44,980 nucleotides of DNA from SAR116 cluster bacterium (lineage in GTDB: Bacteria; Pseudomonadota; Alphaproteobacteria; Puniceispirillales; Puniceispirillaceae), in NCBI GenBank assembly GCA_004212735.1, contig SHBD01000011.1, positions 1 through 44,980 on the forward strand. Reading direction: 5' to 3'. Of this stretch, positions 26,012 to 34,852 are shown one piece after another. Numbering within the stretch: position 1 is the first letter of the stretch; every line of letters begins with the position of its first letter. Below the pieces are notes generated by a model. The model did not search any database, was not told the DNA's origin, and saw only the letters and a program-made list of their open reading frames with translations. A program made the position numbers and the translations under genes.

Positions 26012-26482
26012 CTATCGAAACGGAAACAACCAGACGCGGTAATCGTCGATCAGTTCATGCGCCTTTTCAATCTGCTCAGCTGTCATTTTCTTAACGACCT
26101 CTTCCTGACTTATCGCCGCATCAGGATCGCCCCCTATGGCCGAAAGCACATACCATGTATAGGCGCGGACAAGGTCAGGTGCTGGCAAACCCCGGCCAAT
26201 CTCGTAATACCACCCAACGCCGGACTGCGCGCCCGGATGTCCCTTCATTGCAGAGCGCAGATACCACTCAAACGCACGCACATCGTCACGCTCGACACCC
26301 AACCCCATGGCATACATGACACCGATCAGTTCTTCGGCATCCGCATTGCCAGACCGGGCAGCTGGCCACAACTCCTGCATCGCCTCTTCAAAACGGTTTT
26401 CTTCCATAAGATCACGGGCGTGTTCGATCTCCGCCAGGGCAAGCATCGGCCAGAGACAGAACATCAAAACAAACTTCTTCAT
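26012..26482 (-). CDS. Exported Sel1-repeat protein
   Basis: This 156-residue protein has a short Sec signal peptide (MKKFVLMFCLWPMLALAE, cut near residue 17). At least two Sel1-type repeats follow: AEELIGVMYAMGLGV-RDDVRAFEWYLRSA and a degenerate copy with GVGWYYEIGRG-DLVRAYTWYVLSA. Sel1 repeats form helical solenoids that bind other proteins, here in the periplasm. The frame is open upstream to 26599, but ATG 26482 is chosen because it gives a proper signal peptide. The repeats point to a protein-protein role; a partner for the adjacent di-heme protein is conceivable. Its 5' end overlaps the presumed leader of the divergent MauG-like gene. Confidence 0.85.
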   Translation of the reverse strand: MKKFVLMFCLWPMLALAEIEHARDLMEENRFEEAMQELWPAARSGNADAEELIGVMYAMGLGVERDDVRAFEWYLRSAMKGHPGAQSGVGWYYEIGRGLPAPDLVRAYTWYVLSAIGGDPDAAISQEEVVKKMTAEQIEKAHELIDDYRVWLFPFR

Positions 26483-26506
26483 TTCCTGACCGCCCTCTTC
26501 TTGGCA

Positions 26507-27793
26507 ATGACGATGTCCGCACAGGCCTCGCCCCTGCCCGCACCATTGGCTGACCGGGATTTCCATGAATTTTCTGTTGAAAGAGCGGCGATCGGCCAAC
26601 TTCTTTATTATGACAAAATCCTTTCAGGCAATCAAAATATTTCCTGCGGTACCTGTCATCATCATCGCTTCGGGAGTGGTGATGGGCTGTCACTAGGCAT
26701 CGGTGAAGGCGGCATTGGTGTGGGGCCAGCGCGCCACCCCGGCAAGGGAGATACCAGGATCAAGAAGCGGATTCCACGCAACGCCAGTGCGTTGTGGAAT
26801 CTTGGTGCAAAGCAATTCACGGTTCTCTTTCATGATGGACGTCTTGCCATTGCCGATGATTTCGACAACGGCTTCAACACCCCTGCCGAGGAATGGCTAC
26901 CGAAGGGGCTGGAGACAGTGCTTGGTACACAAGCCATTTTCCCAATGACAGCCCAATTTGAGATGGCTGGAAATCCAAAGGAAAATGAGGTGGCCGGTGC
27001 TCTACATGATCGCATCGACTATGTTTGGCCCATTCTGGCGAAGCGGGTCCGAATCATTCCCGAATATGGACAACGTTTCGTTGAGGTTTTCGATGATCTG
27101 GATCGGCCCGAGGACATCACCATTGCCCATATTGGCGAGGCGCTAGCAGCCTTCATTGCCACCGAGTTCAAATCTAATGACGCACCATTTGACGCCTATC
27201 TAGCTGGCGATAGTGCAGCCCTGACACCTCAGCAAAAACGAGGTTTGGATTTGTTTTATGGCACCGCTGGGTGCAGCGATTGTCATAGCGGTCCCCTGCT
27301 GACCGATCAGCAATTTCATGCGTTGATGTTGCCACCCTTTGGACCGGGACGCACCCGACGTTTTGACCCCTATGTCCGGGATGTAGGACGCATGGGTGAA
27401 ACGGATGATCTCGACGACGCCTACCGCTTTCGAACACCATCACTGCGCAATGTTGAGTTGACGGCACCCTATGGCCATAACGGCGCTTACACAACGTTGG
27501 AGGGGATCGTCCGCCATCACCTCAACCCGCGCTCAGCACTCGATAGCTGGCAGCGTCAAATGGCCAACCTGCCCAAAGCCAAATGGCTGGAAAAAATAGA
27601 TTTTGCTGTCTGGGATGACAGGTTGGAAATGGCGCGCTATAGGGCAAAATCAGATATCAAACCACGAGAGTTGGCCGATGATGAAATTGCTGCATTGATA
27701 GCATTTCTTCACTCCCTGACAGGCAAGACGGCCTCCAACCCACCCTTTGGTATACCGGCAACAGTGCCTTCAGGTTTGCCTGTGGACAAATAG
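26507..27793 (+). CDS. Di-heme cytochrome c peroxidase / MauG-family protein
   Basis: Numbered from ATG 26507, this is about 428 residues with two c-type heme sites, CGTCH (47-51) and CSDCH (256-260). The C-terminal TPSLRNVELTAPYGHNGAYTTLEG is typical of the MauG/bacterial peroxidase family. Such periplasmic proteins reduce H2O2 or oxidise protein side chains. The start is uncertain: ATG 26507 yields only a stump of signal peptide, whereas the in-frame bases just upstream (26468-26506) encode a good hydrophobic core (LLHFLTALFLA) but offer no ATG or GTG; only TTG 26501 or CTG 26486 are available. The longer open frame back to 25964 lies over the Sel1 gene and is not believed. It lies next to the acyl-CoA dehydrogenase, tail to tail. 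Confidence 0.85.
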   Translation: MTMSAQASPLPAPLADRDFHEFSVERAAIGQLLYYDKILSGNQNISCGTCHHHRFGSGDGLSLGIGEGGIGVGPARHPGKGDTRIKKRIPRNASALWNLGAKQFTVLFHDGRLAIADDFDNGFNTPAEEWLPKGLETVLGTQAIFPMTAQFEMAGNPKENEVAGALHDRIDYVWPILAKRVRIIPEYGQRFVEVFDDLDRPEDITIAHIGEALAAFIATEFKSNDAPFDAYLAGDSAALTPQQKRGLDLFYGTAGCSDCHSGPLLTDQQFHALMLPPFGPGRTRRFDPYVRDVGRMGETDDLDDAYRFRTPSLRNVELTAPYGHNGAYTTLEGIVRHHLNPRSALDSWQRQMANLPKAKWLEKIDFAVWDDRLEMARYRAKSDIKPRELADDEIAALIAFLHSLTGKTASNPPFGIPATVPSGLPVDK

Positions 27794-27820
27794 GAAGCTC
27801 ATTCCACAACAGGAATACCC

Positions 27821-28981
27821 CTAATAGGACCGTGGCAGTTTCAGTACATGTTCAGCGATGTAGCTGAGGATCAGATTTGTCGAGATTGGTGCCACCTGAT
27901 ACAGGCGGGCCTCGCGGAATTTTCGCTCTACGTCATACTCCTCCGCAAAGCCGAACCCACCGAAAGTCTGAACACACATTTCAGCCGCAGCCCAAGACGC
28001 ATCGGCGCAGAGCAATTTTGACAGGTTCGCCTCCTCGCCGGGATTCTCGCCTGTTTCAAAAAGCCGGATGGCCTCATGCAACATCAATTCCGCAGCCCGC
28101 ATCTGGCTATAGGCGTTCGCAATCGGAAATTGAATGCCCTGATTCTGTCCTATTGGCCGGCCAAAAACGCTTCTCTCACCAGCATAAGCGGCGGCCTTTT
28201 CGATGAACCATTTGGCATCGCCAATACATTCAGCGGCGATCAGGATACGCTCTGCGTTCATCCCGGACAGAATGTATCGAAACCCCTTTCCTTCCGCGCC
28301 GACAAGACTATCAGCAGGAATGCGCATATCGTCAAAGAACAGCTGCGTGGAGGAATGGTTCATCATGGTGCGGATCGGAGTGATAGTCAGCGACTTACCA
28401 CGCACCTCACGCATATCTACGATAAATACCGACAGCCCGTCAGTTTTTTTCGCGCAGTCTTCAAGAGGTGCCGTTCGCGCCAGCAGCAGCAGCAAATCTG
28501 AATGTTCCGCGCGCGATGTCCACACCTTCTGGCCGTTGACGACATAGTCATCACCGTCGCGCCGGGCAAAGGTTCGAAGGGCAGTTGTGTCCGTGCCACT
28601 GGTGGGTTCGGTAACACCAAAAGCCTGTAGACGCAGGCTACCATCTGCAATGCCGGGAAGAAATCTAGCCTTCTGGCCGTCCGAGCCATGCCGCAAAACG
28701 GTTCCCATCGTATACATCTGAGCGTGACAGGCAGCAGCATTACCGCCAGAGCGATGAATTTCCTCAAGGATGGCAGCACCGGCCGAGATTGGCAGGCTCA
28801 GCCCCCCAAATTCCTCAGGCACAAGTGCAGACAGATAGCCGGCATCGGTCAGCGCCTGAACGAACTCTGTAGGATAGGCGCGCTCAGCATCACATCGCTG
28901 CCAGTATTTGCCATCAAAACCTTCGCATAATTTTGATACGGCTTCTCTTATCTCCGGATGATCATGCTGGTAGCCAAACAT
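27821..28981 (-). CDS. Acyl-CoA dehydrogenase
   Basis: This flavoprotein of about 386 residues has the acyl-CoA dehydrogenase pattern: an N-terminal helical domain, the signature GVTEPTSGTDTTALRTFA near residue 122, VNGQKVWTSRAEHSD after it, and a C-terminal QTFGGFGFAEEYDVERKFREARL segment split near residue 350, where the family catalytic acid and FAD contacts lie. It would oxidise an acyl-CoA at the alpha-beta bond. ATG 28981 is preferred over the in-frame ATG at 29023, which only adds a non-family leader. It stands alone, tail to tail with the MauG-like gene and downstream of the ugp operon. The chain-length preference cannot be told. Confidence 0.92.
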   Translation of the reverse strand: MFGYQHDHPEIREAVSKLCEGFDGKYWQRCDAERAYPTEFVQALTDAGYLSALVPEEFGGLSLPISAGAAILEEIHRSGGNAAACHAQMYTMGTVLRHGSDGQKARFLPGIADGSLRLQAFGVTEPTSGTDTTALRTFARRDGDDYVVNGQKVWTSRAEHSDLLLLLARTAPLEDCAKKTDGLSVFIVDMREVRGKSLTITPIRTMMNHSSTQLFFDDMRIPADSLVGAEGKGFRYILSGMNAERILIAAECIGDAKWFIEKAAAYAGERSVFGRPIGQNQGIQFPIANAYSQMRAAELMLHEAIRLFETGENPGEEANLSKLLCADASWAAAEMCVQTFGGFGFAEEYDVERKFREARLYQVAPISTNLILSYIAEHVLKLPRSY

Positions 28982-29115
28982 CAGAACACAATTTCCTGTC
29001 TTTGTAAAAAATGCAAAACCCACTGATCACAACTATACATCCCAACGACAAATGTAAATTGGGGAATGAACAGGCCACTGGAATTGCTCTAATTATGGTA
29101 TCGCAGAATCGGCTG

Positions 29116-30204
29116 CTATCCGATCCTTGCGCCCGACACTGCATCAAAGATATGGACATTATCAGAGGCAACGGTCAGATTAATCTCTGCACCACGGTCA
29201 AAGGTTTGCACGCCTGAAAGACGGACCGACAACTTGCAGGTTGTAGACGCAAGCACCCCATGCACCAATGTATCCGCTCCTAACTGCTCAACCACATCAA
29301 CCGTCAAAACAAGTGTGTTCTTGCCCGCAGCCTTCGCACTTTTGGCAATCACCAGATGTTCAGGACGTATGCCAACTGTCAGTTTAACCTGATCGTTTCC
29401 TTTTAGAGCTGTCTCCAGAATAATGGTGTCACCGCCCTCAAGGTTAATTTCCTGACCCTTCGCAGAGAGGTTTGCCGGAAAGAAATTCATCGCTGGGCTG
29501 CCGATGAAGCCAGCAACAAAAATGGATAATGGCGTTTGGTAAAGATCAATCGGCGTGCCAAACTGTTCTATAACGCCTTCATTCATGACCATTAATCTGT
29601 CACCAAGCGTCATTGCCTCTACTTGATCATGTGTGACATAGATGCTGGTGATGCCAAGCCGTTCTTGGAGTTTCTTGATCTCAAGCCGCATTTGAACACG
29701 CAGCTTTGCATCGAGATTTGACAAGGGTTCATCAAACAAAAACACGGCCGGCTCCCGCACGATGGCGCGCCCCATTGCAACTCTCTGGCGCTGGCCGCCG
29801 CTGATATGACGCGGTTGTCTGTCAAGCAGTGCTGTGATTTCAAGAATTTCTGCTGCAGCTTCAACACGCCTTTTGATTTCGCCAGTAGGCACCTTCTGAA
29901 TTTTAAGCCCATATGACATGTTCTCAAAAACGGACATATGCGGATAAAGCGCATAGGTCTGGAACACCATGGCGATGTCCCGTTCTGCAGGTTCTAGGTC
30001 ATTCACCCTGTTCCCACTGATCTTAATATCGCCTGCGGTAACCGTCTCAAGCCCAGCGATCATGCGCAGCAAGGTGGATTTTCCGCATCCTGAAGGTCCA
30101 ACAATGACAACAAACTCTCCATCACCCACGGCGCCGTTAATGCCGTGAATGACCTCGGTTTTGCCATATGATTTGTAAAGGTCAGTAAAAGCTACGTTAC
30201 CCAT
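29116..30204 (-). CDS. ugpC: ABC transporter ATPase, UgpC/MalK family
   Basis: This 362-residue ATPase has Walker A GPSGCGKS (36-43), signature ISGGQ (134-138) and Walker B FLFDEP (155-160). A C-terminal regulatory TOBE-type domain follows from about 240 and ends HIFDAVSGARIG. It energises import through the two permeases encoded just before it. It is the last gene of ugpB-ugpA-ugpE-ugpC on the minus strand, 27 bases after ugpE. The UgpC assignment rests on the clear UgpB in the same operon; by itself it could equally be MalK or MsmK. Confidence 0.92.
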   Translation of the reverse strand: MGNVAFTDLYKSYGKTEVIHGINGAVGDGEFVVIVGPSGCGKSTLLRMIAGLETVTAGDIKISGNRVNDLEPAERDIAMVFQTYALYPHMSVFENMSYGLKIQKVPTGEIKRRVEAAAEILEITALLDRQPRHISGGQRQRVAMGRAIVREPAVFLFDEPLSNLDAKLRVQMRLEIKKLQERLGITSIYVTHDQVEAMTLGDRLMVMNEGVIEQFGTPIDLYQTPLSIFVAGFIGSPAMNFFPANLSAKGQEINLEGGDTIILETALKGNDQVKLTVGIRPEHLVIAKSAKAAGKNTLVLTVDVVEQLGADTLVHGVLASTTCKLSVRLSGVQTFDRGAEINLTVASDNVHIFDAVSGARIG

Positions 30205-30231
30205 CTTGCATCTCTTTTTCGCAATTAATTC

Positions 30232-31086
30232 CTATTTCTCGGACTCCACCAATCCTTTGACAAAAAGTTTTTGCATCACCACGACAACAAAAACTGGTGG
30301 CAACATCCCCAGCAACGCCGTCATCATGATGACATTCCATTGCGGTGTCTGTTCAGCCACTTCCAGCATCTGCTTGATGCTCATGACGATGGTGTATTTA
30401 TCCTGATCAGTGGTGATGATTAGCGGCCATAGATATTGATTCCAACCATAAATAAACAGAATAACAAAAAGCGCAGCAATGTTCGTACGCGAGAGTGGTA
30501 TCAGGAAATCCAAAAAGAACCGCATTGGCCCGGCTCCATCGATCCTTGCTGACTCAACCAGTTCACCCGGGACCGTCATGAACACCTGTCTGAATAGAAA
30601 AGTTGCAGTCGCCGAGGCGATCAGCGGAATGCTTAGCCCCGCGTAGCTGTTCAACATGCCGAGATTGGCGACAACCTCGAAAGTGGGAATGATCCGCACC
30701 TCAACCGGCAGCATCAGGGTAACGAAGATCATCCAGAAACAGAGCATCCGAAACGGAAACCGGAAATAGACTATGGCAAAGGCAGACAATAGCGAGATGG
30801 CAATTTTGCCAACGGCGATGGACAACGCCATTATGAGGCTGTTGACAAGCATCAACCAGACAGGTGCTGTCGCCGTTCCCTCGAGCCCCGTTCCAAAGAG
30901 CGCCTCAACGAAATTTTCCCAGAAACGTCCCCCCAACAGCAGCGGAGTCGGCACTTGCAGCATCCGCAATCCATCGTGACTTGCTGCGACAAGCATGAGC
31001 CAGATCGGAATGGCAATGATCACGATGCCGAGGATGAGCACCAGATGTGTAACCAGTCTAAGAAGGGGACGATTTTCAACCATCAA
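30232..31086 (-). CDS. ugpE: sn-glycerol-3-phosphate-type ABC permease UgpE
   Basis: This 284-residue permease has six hydrophobic segments and the MalG-type EAA loop [24 protein letters not shown], split near residues 180-200. The [17 protein letters not shown] segment near the end is typical of UgpE. Its start overlaps the ugpA stop by 4 bases (ATGA). It pairs with UgpA to form the channel. Confidence 0.92.
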   Translation of the reverse strand: MMVENRPLLRLVTHLVLILGIVIIAIPIWLMLVAASHDGLRMLQVPTPLLLGGRFWENFVEALFGTGLEGTATAPVWLMLVNSLIMALSIAVGKIAISLLSAFAIVYFRFPFRMLCFWMIFVTLMLPVEVRIIPTFEVVANLGMLNSYAGLSIPLIASATATFLFRQVFMTVPGELVESARIDGAGPMRFFLDFLIPLSRTNIAALFVILFIYGWNQYLWPLIITTDQDKYTIVMSIKQMLEVAEQTPQWNVIMMTALLGMLPPVFVVVVMQKLFVKGLVESEK

Positions 31087-31964
31087 TATTGAACCCTCCG
31101 TTCCACATAACGGAATTGCAGAACCGTCAGCAGAATGACAACAAACATCAAAATCACTGATTGCGCCGCCGAACCACCAAGATCTAGCCCGATGAAGCCA
31201 TCATTGAACACTTTGTAGACCAAAATTTCAGTCGCCTGTGCCGGCCCGCCACTGGTGATTGTATGCACAATTCCGAATGTGTCGAAGAAGGCGTAAACAG
31301 TGTTTATAACAAGAAGAAAAAAAGTGGTTGGTGAAAGCAACGGAAAGATGATTGTCCAGAAACGGCGCAGAGGACTAGCCCCATCAATCGCTGCCGCCTC
31401 AATCAGTGACCGTGGAATGGCCTGCATACCAGCCAAAAAGAAAAGAAAATTATAGGCAATCTGTTTCCATGCGGCCGCCAGAATTACCAGCGCCATAGCA
31501 TGATCACCATCGAGTTTATAATTCAGGTCAAAGCCGACAAAATGCAGCAAATATGTGAAGATTCCGATGGTGGGATCAAACATAAAAACCCACATGGCAC
31601 CAATAAGACCAGGGGCAACCGCATAGGGCCAGATCAGAAATGTGCGGTAAACAAGCGCGCCCTTAATCACCCTGTCAGCAAAACCGGCGAGGATCAGCGC
31701 AAAGCTCATTGAGGTGATAGCCACAGCGAGCGAGAAGAAAATGGTGCGAATAAATGAGTCCTTGTAATAGCTGTCCGCAAACAGCACCTGATAATTTTCC
31801 AACCAGACAAATTCTGATCCTAGGCCAAATGCATCTTCAATCAAAAATGATTGATAGAGTGCCTGTGCAGCAGGCCATAAAAAGAAAACCAGCGTGATAA
31901 TGATCTGCGGCGCCACAAGAAGATATGGCAGCGATCTTGTTTTGAAGATAACACGCTCTTGCAT
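31083..31964 (-). CDS. ugpA: sn-glycerol-3-phosphate-type ABC permease UgpA
   Basis: This 293-residue permease begins [20 protein letters not shown] and has six hydrophobic segments. The EAA loop is [19 protein letters not shown] (about 192-210), followed by [12 protein letters not shown]. The start at 31964 gives the same length as characterised UgpA and has GGAAAA upstream; the longer in-frame start at 32033 would put coding sequence through the hairpin at 32000-32032. It is coupled to ugpE by a 4-base overlap and lies 80 bases after ugpB. Confidence 0.92.
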   Translation of the reverse strand: MQERVIFKTRSLPYLLVAPQIIITLVFFLWPAAQALYQSFLIEDAFGLGSEFVWLENYQVLFADSYYKDSFIRTIFFSLAVAITSMSFALILAGFADRVIKGALVYRTFLIWPYAVAPGLIGAMWVFMFDPTIGIFTYLLHFVGFDLNYKLDGDHAMALVILAAAWKQIAYNFLFFLAGMQAIPRSLIEAAAIDGASPLRRFWTIIFPLLSPTTFFLLVINTVYAFFDTFGIVHTITSGGPAQATEILVYKVFNDGFIGLDLGGSAAQSVILMFVVILLTVLQFRYVERRVQY

Positions 31965-31999
31965 TAAATATTTTCCGGTATTCCGGGCTGGGTTCGAAA

Positions 32000-32032
32000 T
32001 GCGCTCCACACCGCTCAGCAGCGCGGAGCGCA
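32000..32032 (-). terminator. Intercistronic stem-loop between ugpB and ugpA
   Basis: TGCGCTCC at 32000-32007 pairs exactly with GGAGCGCA at 32025-32032, and within the loop CGCT (32012-32015) pairs with AGCG (32020-32023). No T-run follows on the minus strand. It probably protects the ugpB message or lowers read-through, so that binding protein exceeds permease. Confidence 0.6.
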
Positions 32033-32044
32033 CGTCATTTGTGG

Positions 32045-33364
32045 CTAGTCGTTTGCCCGTTCAAATTTCCGCAGCAATGCGTTGCCGCGCTTTACAGCCT
32101 CATTCATGGCATCATCAGATGATTTGGCACCACTCCAGATGTTCTCCATCTCTTCATTAATAATGTCGCGAATCTGCACATAGCTGCCAAAACGAAGGCC
32201 ACGGGAATTCGGCGTTGGCGTGTTCAGGTTCAACTGCTTGATGGCTGTGTCGGTGCCCGGATTTTTCTCATAGAACCCCTGCTCCTTTGACAATTCATAA
32301 GCAGCAGTGGTGATCGGAACATAGCCTGTTTCCTGATGCCACCATGCCTGCACCCCTGGCGAGGAAAGATAGGTCATGAATTTAGCAACGCCCTTGTATT
32401 CGCTGTCGTCATGCCCTTCGAGGACCCACAATGTACCGCCACCGATGATGCTATTCTGCGGCTTTGACGCTGCAGCCATATCAAGCGGCAACATTGACTG
32501 GCCGAAATTGAATTTGGCCTGCTTGACGATGCTGCCGTAATACGCGGATGAATTCATCCACATGCCACACTCACCATTGGTGAACATTGAGAGGCTGTCA
32601 CCTCTGCGGCCACCATAGACGAACAGATTGTCCTTTGACATGTCAGCAATTCGGCCAAGAATGCCGGTCACATGGTCATTGTTAATGGTCAACTCGGTAT
32701 CAAAACCGGCAAATCCATTTTCTTTGGTGCCAATCTGCACATCATGCCAGGTGGAATAATTCTCCACCATTACCCATGACTGCCAGCCGAAGCTGAAGCC
32801 ACATTTGTAACCTGCGTCCACAAGTTTGCGAGATGCATCTTCCATCTCATCCCACGTTGTCGGGACGCTGCTCACACCTGCCTTTGCAAAGGCATCCTTG
32901 TTATACCACAACACCGGTGTTGAGCTGTTAAACGGCATTGATAGCAACTCACCCTCAGGTGTCTGGTAATAGCTGATCACTGCAGACAGGAAATCAGTCT
33001 TGTTGAACGGCTCGCCTGAGTCTGTCATTACCTGCTCAACAGGCTTAACAGCGCCCTTGGCGGCCATCATTGTCGCGGTGCCAACCTCAAAGACCTGAAC
33101 CACATGCGGTTGTTGCTTGGCCCGAAAGGCGGTAATCGCCGCTGTCATCGTTTCAGTGTAGTTTCCTTTATAAACAGGAACCACATTATAGTCTGACTGG
33201 GTGGCGTTAAAATCATTGGCGATTTTATTGACACGCTCACCGTTAACACCGCCCATAGCGTGCCACCATTGAATCTCAGTCGCCGCATTGGCGGCATAAG
33301 ATGCCGCGCCCATGGTTACTGCAACAGCTGTTGCAGCAATTCGTTTTGATAATGTTTTAATCAT
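32045..33364 (-). CDS. ugpB: sn-glycerol-3-phosphate-binding periplasmic protein UgpB
   Basis: This 439-residue binding protein has a signal peptide at about 1-27 ([20 protein letters not shown] and onward). Its mature part matches UgpB closely by eye: [38 protein letters not shown] and [18 protein letters not shown] are the same segments seen in the E. coli protein, and the length is nearly identical. UgpB binds glycerol-3-phosphate or glycerophosphodiesters, giving phosphate and glycerol to the cell. ATG 33364 is preceded by GAGGG and gives a proper signal peptide; the upstream start at 33388 does not. It is the first gene of ugpBAEC. No glycerophosphodiesterase (UgpQ) gene follows. Confidence 0.93.
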   Translation of the reverse strand: MIKTLSKRIAATAVAVTMGAASYAANAATEIQWWHAMGGVNGERVNKIANDFNATQSDYNVVPVYKGNYTETMTAAITAFRAKQQPHVVQVFEVGTATMMAAKGAVKPVEQVMTDSGEPFNKTDFLSAVISYYQTPEGELLSMPFNSSTPVLWYNKDAFAKAGVSSVPTTWDEMEDASRKLVDAGYKCGFSFGWQSWVMVENYSTWHDVQIGTKENGFAGFDTELTINNDHVTGILGRIADMSKDNLFVYGGRRGDSLSMFTNGECGMWMNSSAYYGSIVKQAKFNFGQSMLPLDMAAASKPQNSIIGGGTLWVLEGHDDSEYKGVAKFMTYLSSPGVQAWWHQETGYVPITTAAYELSKEQGFYEKNPGTDTAIKQLNLNTPTPNSRGLRFGSYVQIRDIINEEMENIWSGAKSSDDAMNEAVKRGNALLRKFERAND

Positions 33365-33608
33365 GTTGATATCCCTCTGATTGTACAAAGCGTCTCAGTA
33401 CATTTTGTAACTATAAGCATGAAACTTTAAATCAGTGTGACAATCCAACCACATAGAAAACGATACCCAGCGCCATGCATCGAAATCACGGATTTTAGCC
33501 CCACATTATTGCCTTTTCTTAAAACTCTAGGTGATTTGCGGCATTTGTCCACCATTCAATCCGGCATACACAGCTACCCGCACCAGTCATTAAGTTGTGA
33601 GCACCCAC
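33365..33608. other. Upstream region of the ugp operon
   Basis: These 244 bases between ugpB and the next minus-strand gene should hold the ugp promoter. The ugp operons of proteobacteria are often phosphate-controlled; I looked for direct CTGTCAT-like pho-box repeats and did not find a convincing pair. Confidence 0.35.
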
Positions 33609-33908
33609 TCAATGCAGCAGCGATAATACCAGCGCATAACCACCCCACGCCACCAAGGCAAAAACCGCAATCAAAATTAAAACTGTCTGCAAAATATCAT
33701 GTACCAGTGCACTGACAAGTTGCCGTGCACGCCTGGGTCCAAGCAGCAAGAACGCGATCAGAAGCGAAAGAGGAAACGTCAAATAGAAGAAGGTCGACAA
33801 TATCCAAAATTTCAAAAAACCCATATTGCTAAATGGATTGGTCTCATCGCCAGCTATTGTCTTTGAGTCCTGATCTGACGTCTCGTTTGGCAACATTTTT
33901 GGTGACAT
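33609..33908 (-). CDS. Small two-span membrane protein, function unknown
   Basis: This 99-residue protein has a polar Asp/Glu-rich N-terminus (about 30 residues), a first hydrophobic segment at about 34-56 (WILSTFFYLTFPLSLLIAFLL), a basic turn GPRRARQL, and a second segment at about 72-95. AGGG lies about ten bases before the ATG. I do not recognise the family. It may be the second gene of a small operon after the short membrane ORF at 33948-34115. Confidence 0.6.
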   Translation of the reverse strand: MSPKMLPNETSDQDSKTIAGDETNPFSNMGFLKFWILSTFFYLTFPLSLLIAFLLLGPRRARQLVSALVHDILQTVLILIAVFALVAWGGYALVLSLLH

Positions 33909-33947
33909 CGAATTTCATCCCTGACATTCAAACAAACAAAAGCGCGG

Positions 33948-34115
33948 CTAAAGTTTAGCCGTCCAACGGTTCAAATTGAAACGAACCAAGCCGAAGATTG
34001 CCACAAACATTGACGTGAACACCATCATTGTTACTAATGGCGACGTTTCACGAATCACCGCTGTCTGAGGTGTGTTTTGGAGTGCATAGTTTGCCATACG
34101 GAGCCAGTTTCGCAT
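33948..34115 (-). CDS. Possible short single-span membrane protein
   Basis: This is a 55-residue open frame with one hydrophobic segment (about 27-45, VTMMVFTSMFVAIFGLV) and a basic end. It is followed by the 99-residue membrane protein gene on the same strand. No good ribosome site is seen, and its start overlaps the divergent methyltransferase start by about 40 bases, so it could be chance. Longer starts (to 34229) would run deep into the methyltransferase and are not believed. Confidence 0.3.
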   Translation of the reverse strand: MRNWLRMANYALQNTPQTAVIRETSPLVTMMVFTSMFVAIFGLVRFNLNRWTAKL

Positions 34116-34709
34116 TACGCCAAGATTAATGCCCAAACTTATTGGCGCTGCGCCGAATGCCAGGCCATTTTCCTTGACCAGACCCGTCACCCTTCCGCAA
34201 GCGCAGAACATGCGCACTATCTGGAACATGACAATAGAATAGATGACCCCGCATACCGGAACTTTCTCTCACGTTTGGTGAACCCTCTTTTAACCCTTCT
34301 CAAGCCGAGCGAGCAGGGACTTGATTTTGGCTGTGGGCCGGGCCCTGCACTAGCGGCCATGCTGCGCGAACATGGATTTTCAATGACGCTGTATGACCCC
34401 TTTTTTTACCCAGATGTATCAGCGTTGCAGGCGCGGTATGATTTCATCACCTGCACCGAAACGGCGGAGCATTTTCATGACCCTTTTGCCGAATTTGACA
34501 GGCTGGACAGTTTACTAAAACCACAAGGCCGCCTCGGCGTCATGACCTGTTTTTTAAAACAAGGATCCAACTTTGAGACATGGCACTACCGGCGCGATCC
34601 AACGCATGTCGTTTTCTATTGCGAGACGAGTTTCGAAGTCATTGCGGCGCAACGTGGCTGGCAATGCCAGATCCCAGCAAAGGACATCGTTCTGCTCTCA
34701 AAACCATAG
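34077..34709 (+). CDS. Zinc-ribbon class I SAM-dependent methyltransferase
   Basis: This 210-residue protein has an N-terminal CxxC...CxxC zinc ribbon (Cys3/Cys6 and a second pair near 25-28). A Rossmann methyltransferase domain follows, with the SAM motif LDFGCGPGPAL near 80-90 and ITCTETAEHFHDP as the post-motif region. The start is a TTG at 34077 with TGAGG six bases upstream; this start is needed to include the first zinc Cys pair. Zinc-ribbon methyltransferases of this kind modify sugars, proteins or small metabolites; the substrate is unknown. The gene stands alone between two minus-strand units. Confidence 0.85.
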   Translation: MECIVCHTEPVSHYAKINAQTYWRCAECQAIFLDQTRHPSASAEHAHYLEHDNRIDDPAYRNFLSRLVNPLLTLLKPSEQGLDFGCGPGPALAAMLREHGFSMTLYDPFFYPDVSALQARYDFITCTETAEHFHDPFAEFDRLDSLLKPQGRLGVMTCFLKQGSNFETWHYRRDPTHVVFYCETSFEVIAAQRGWQCQIPAKDIVLLSKP

Positions 34710-34852
34710 GCTTTCACCGGCCGCAGACAGAGCAGAATGTCAAACTGATTACGCACCGCCCCGGTGTTTCACGAAACGCCGCTTACAAGCATGCTGGCCA
34801 TAGCTTCAGCCTGACTAATGAAACCAGTACAAAACCCACCGACTAAAAACCG

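Noticed and set aside
25964-26506. N-terminal extension of the MauG-like frame
   Set aside because: It lies antisense to the Sel1-repeat gene, which has a clear signal peptide and repeats; the extension reads as an antisense shadow and the family needs a signal peptide directly before the first heme domain.
28460-28500. CAGCAGCAGCAG-like run as a repeat element
   Set aside because: It is four consecutive Leu codons (minus strand) in the acyl-CoA dehydrogenase, not a repeat array.
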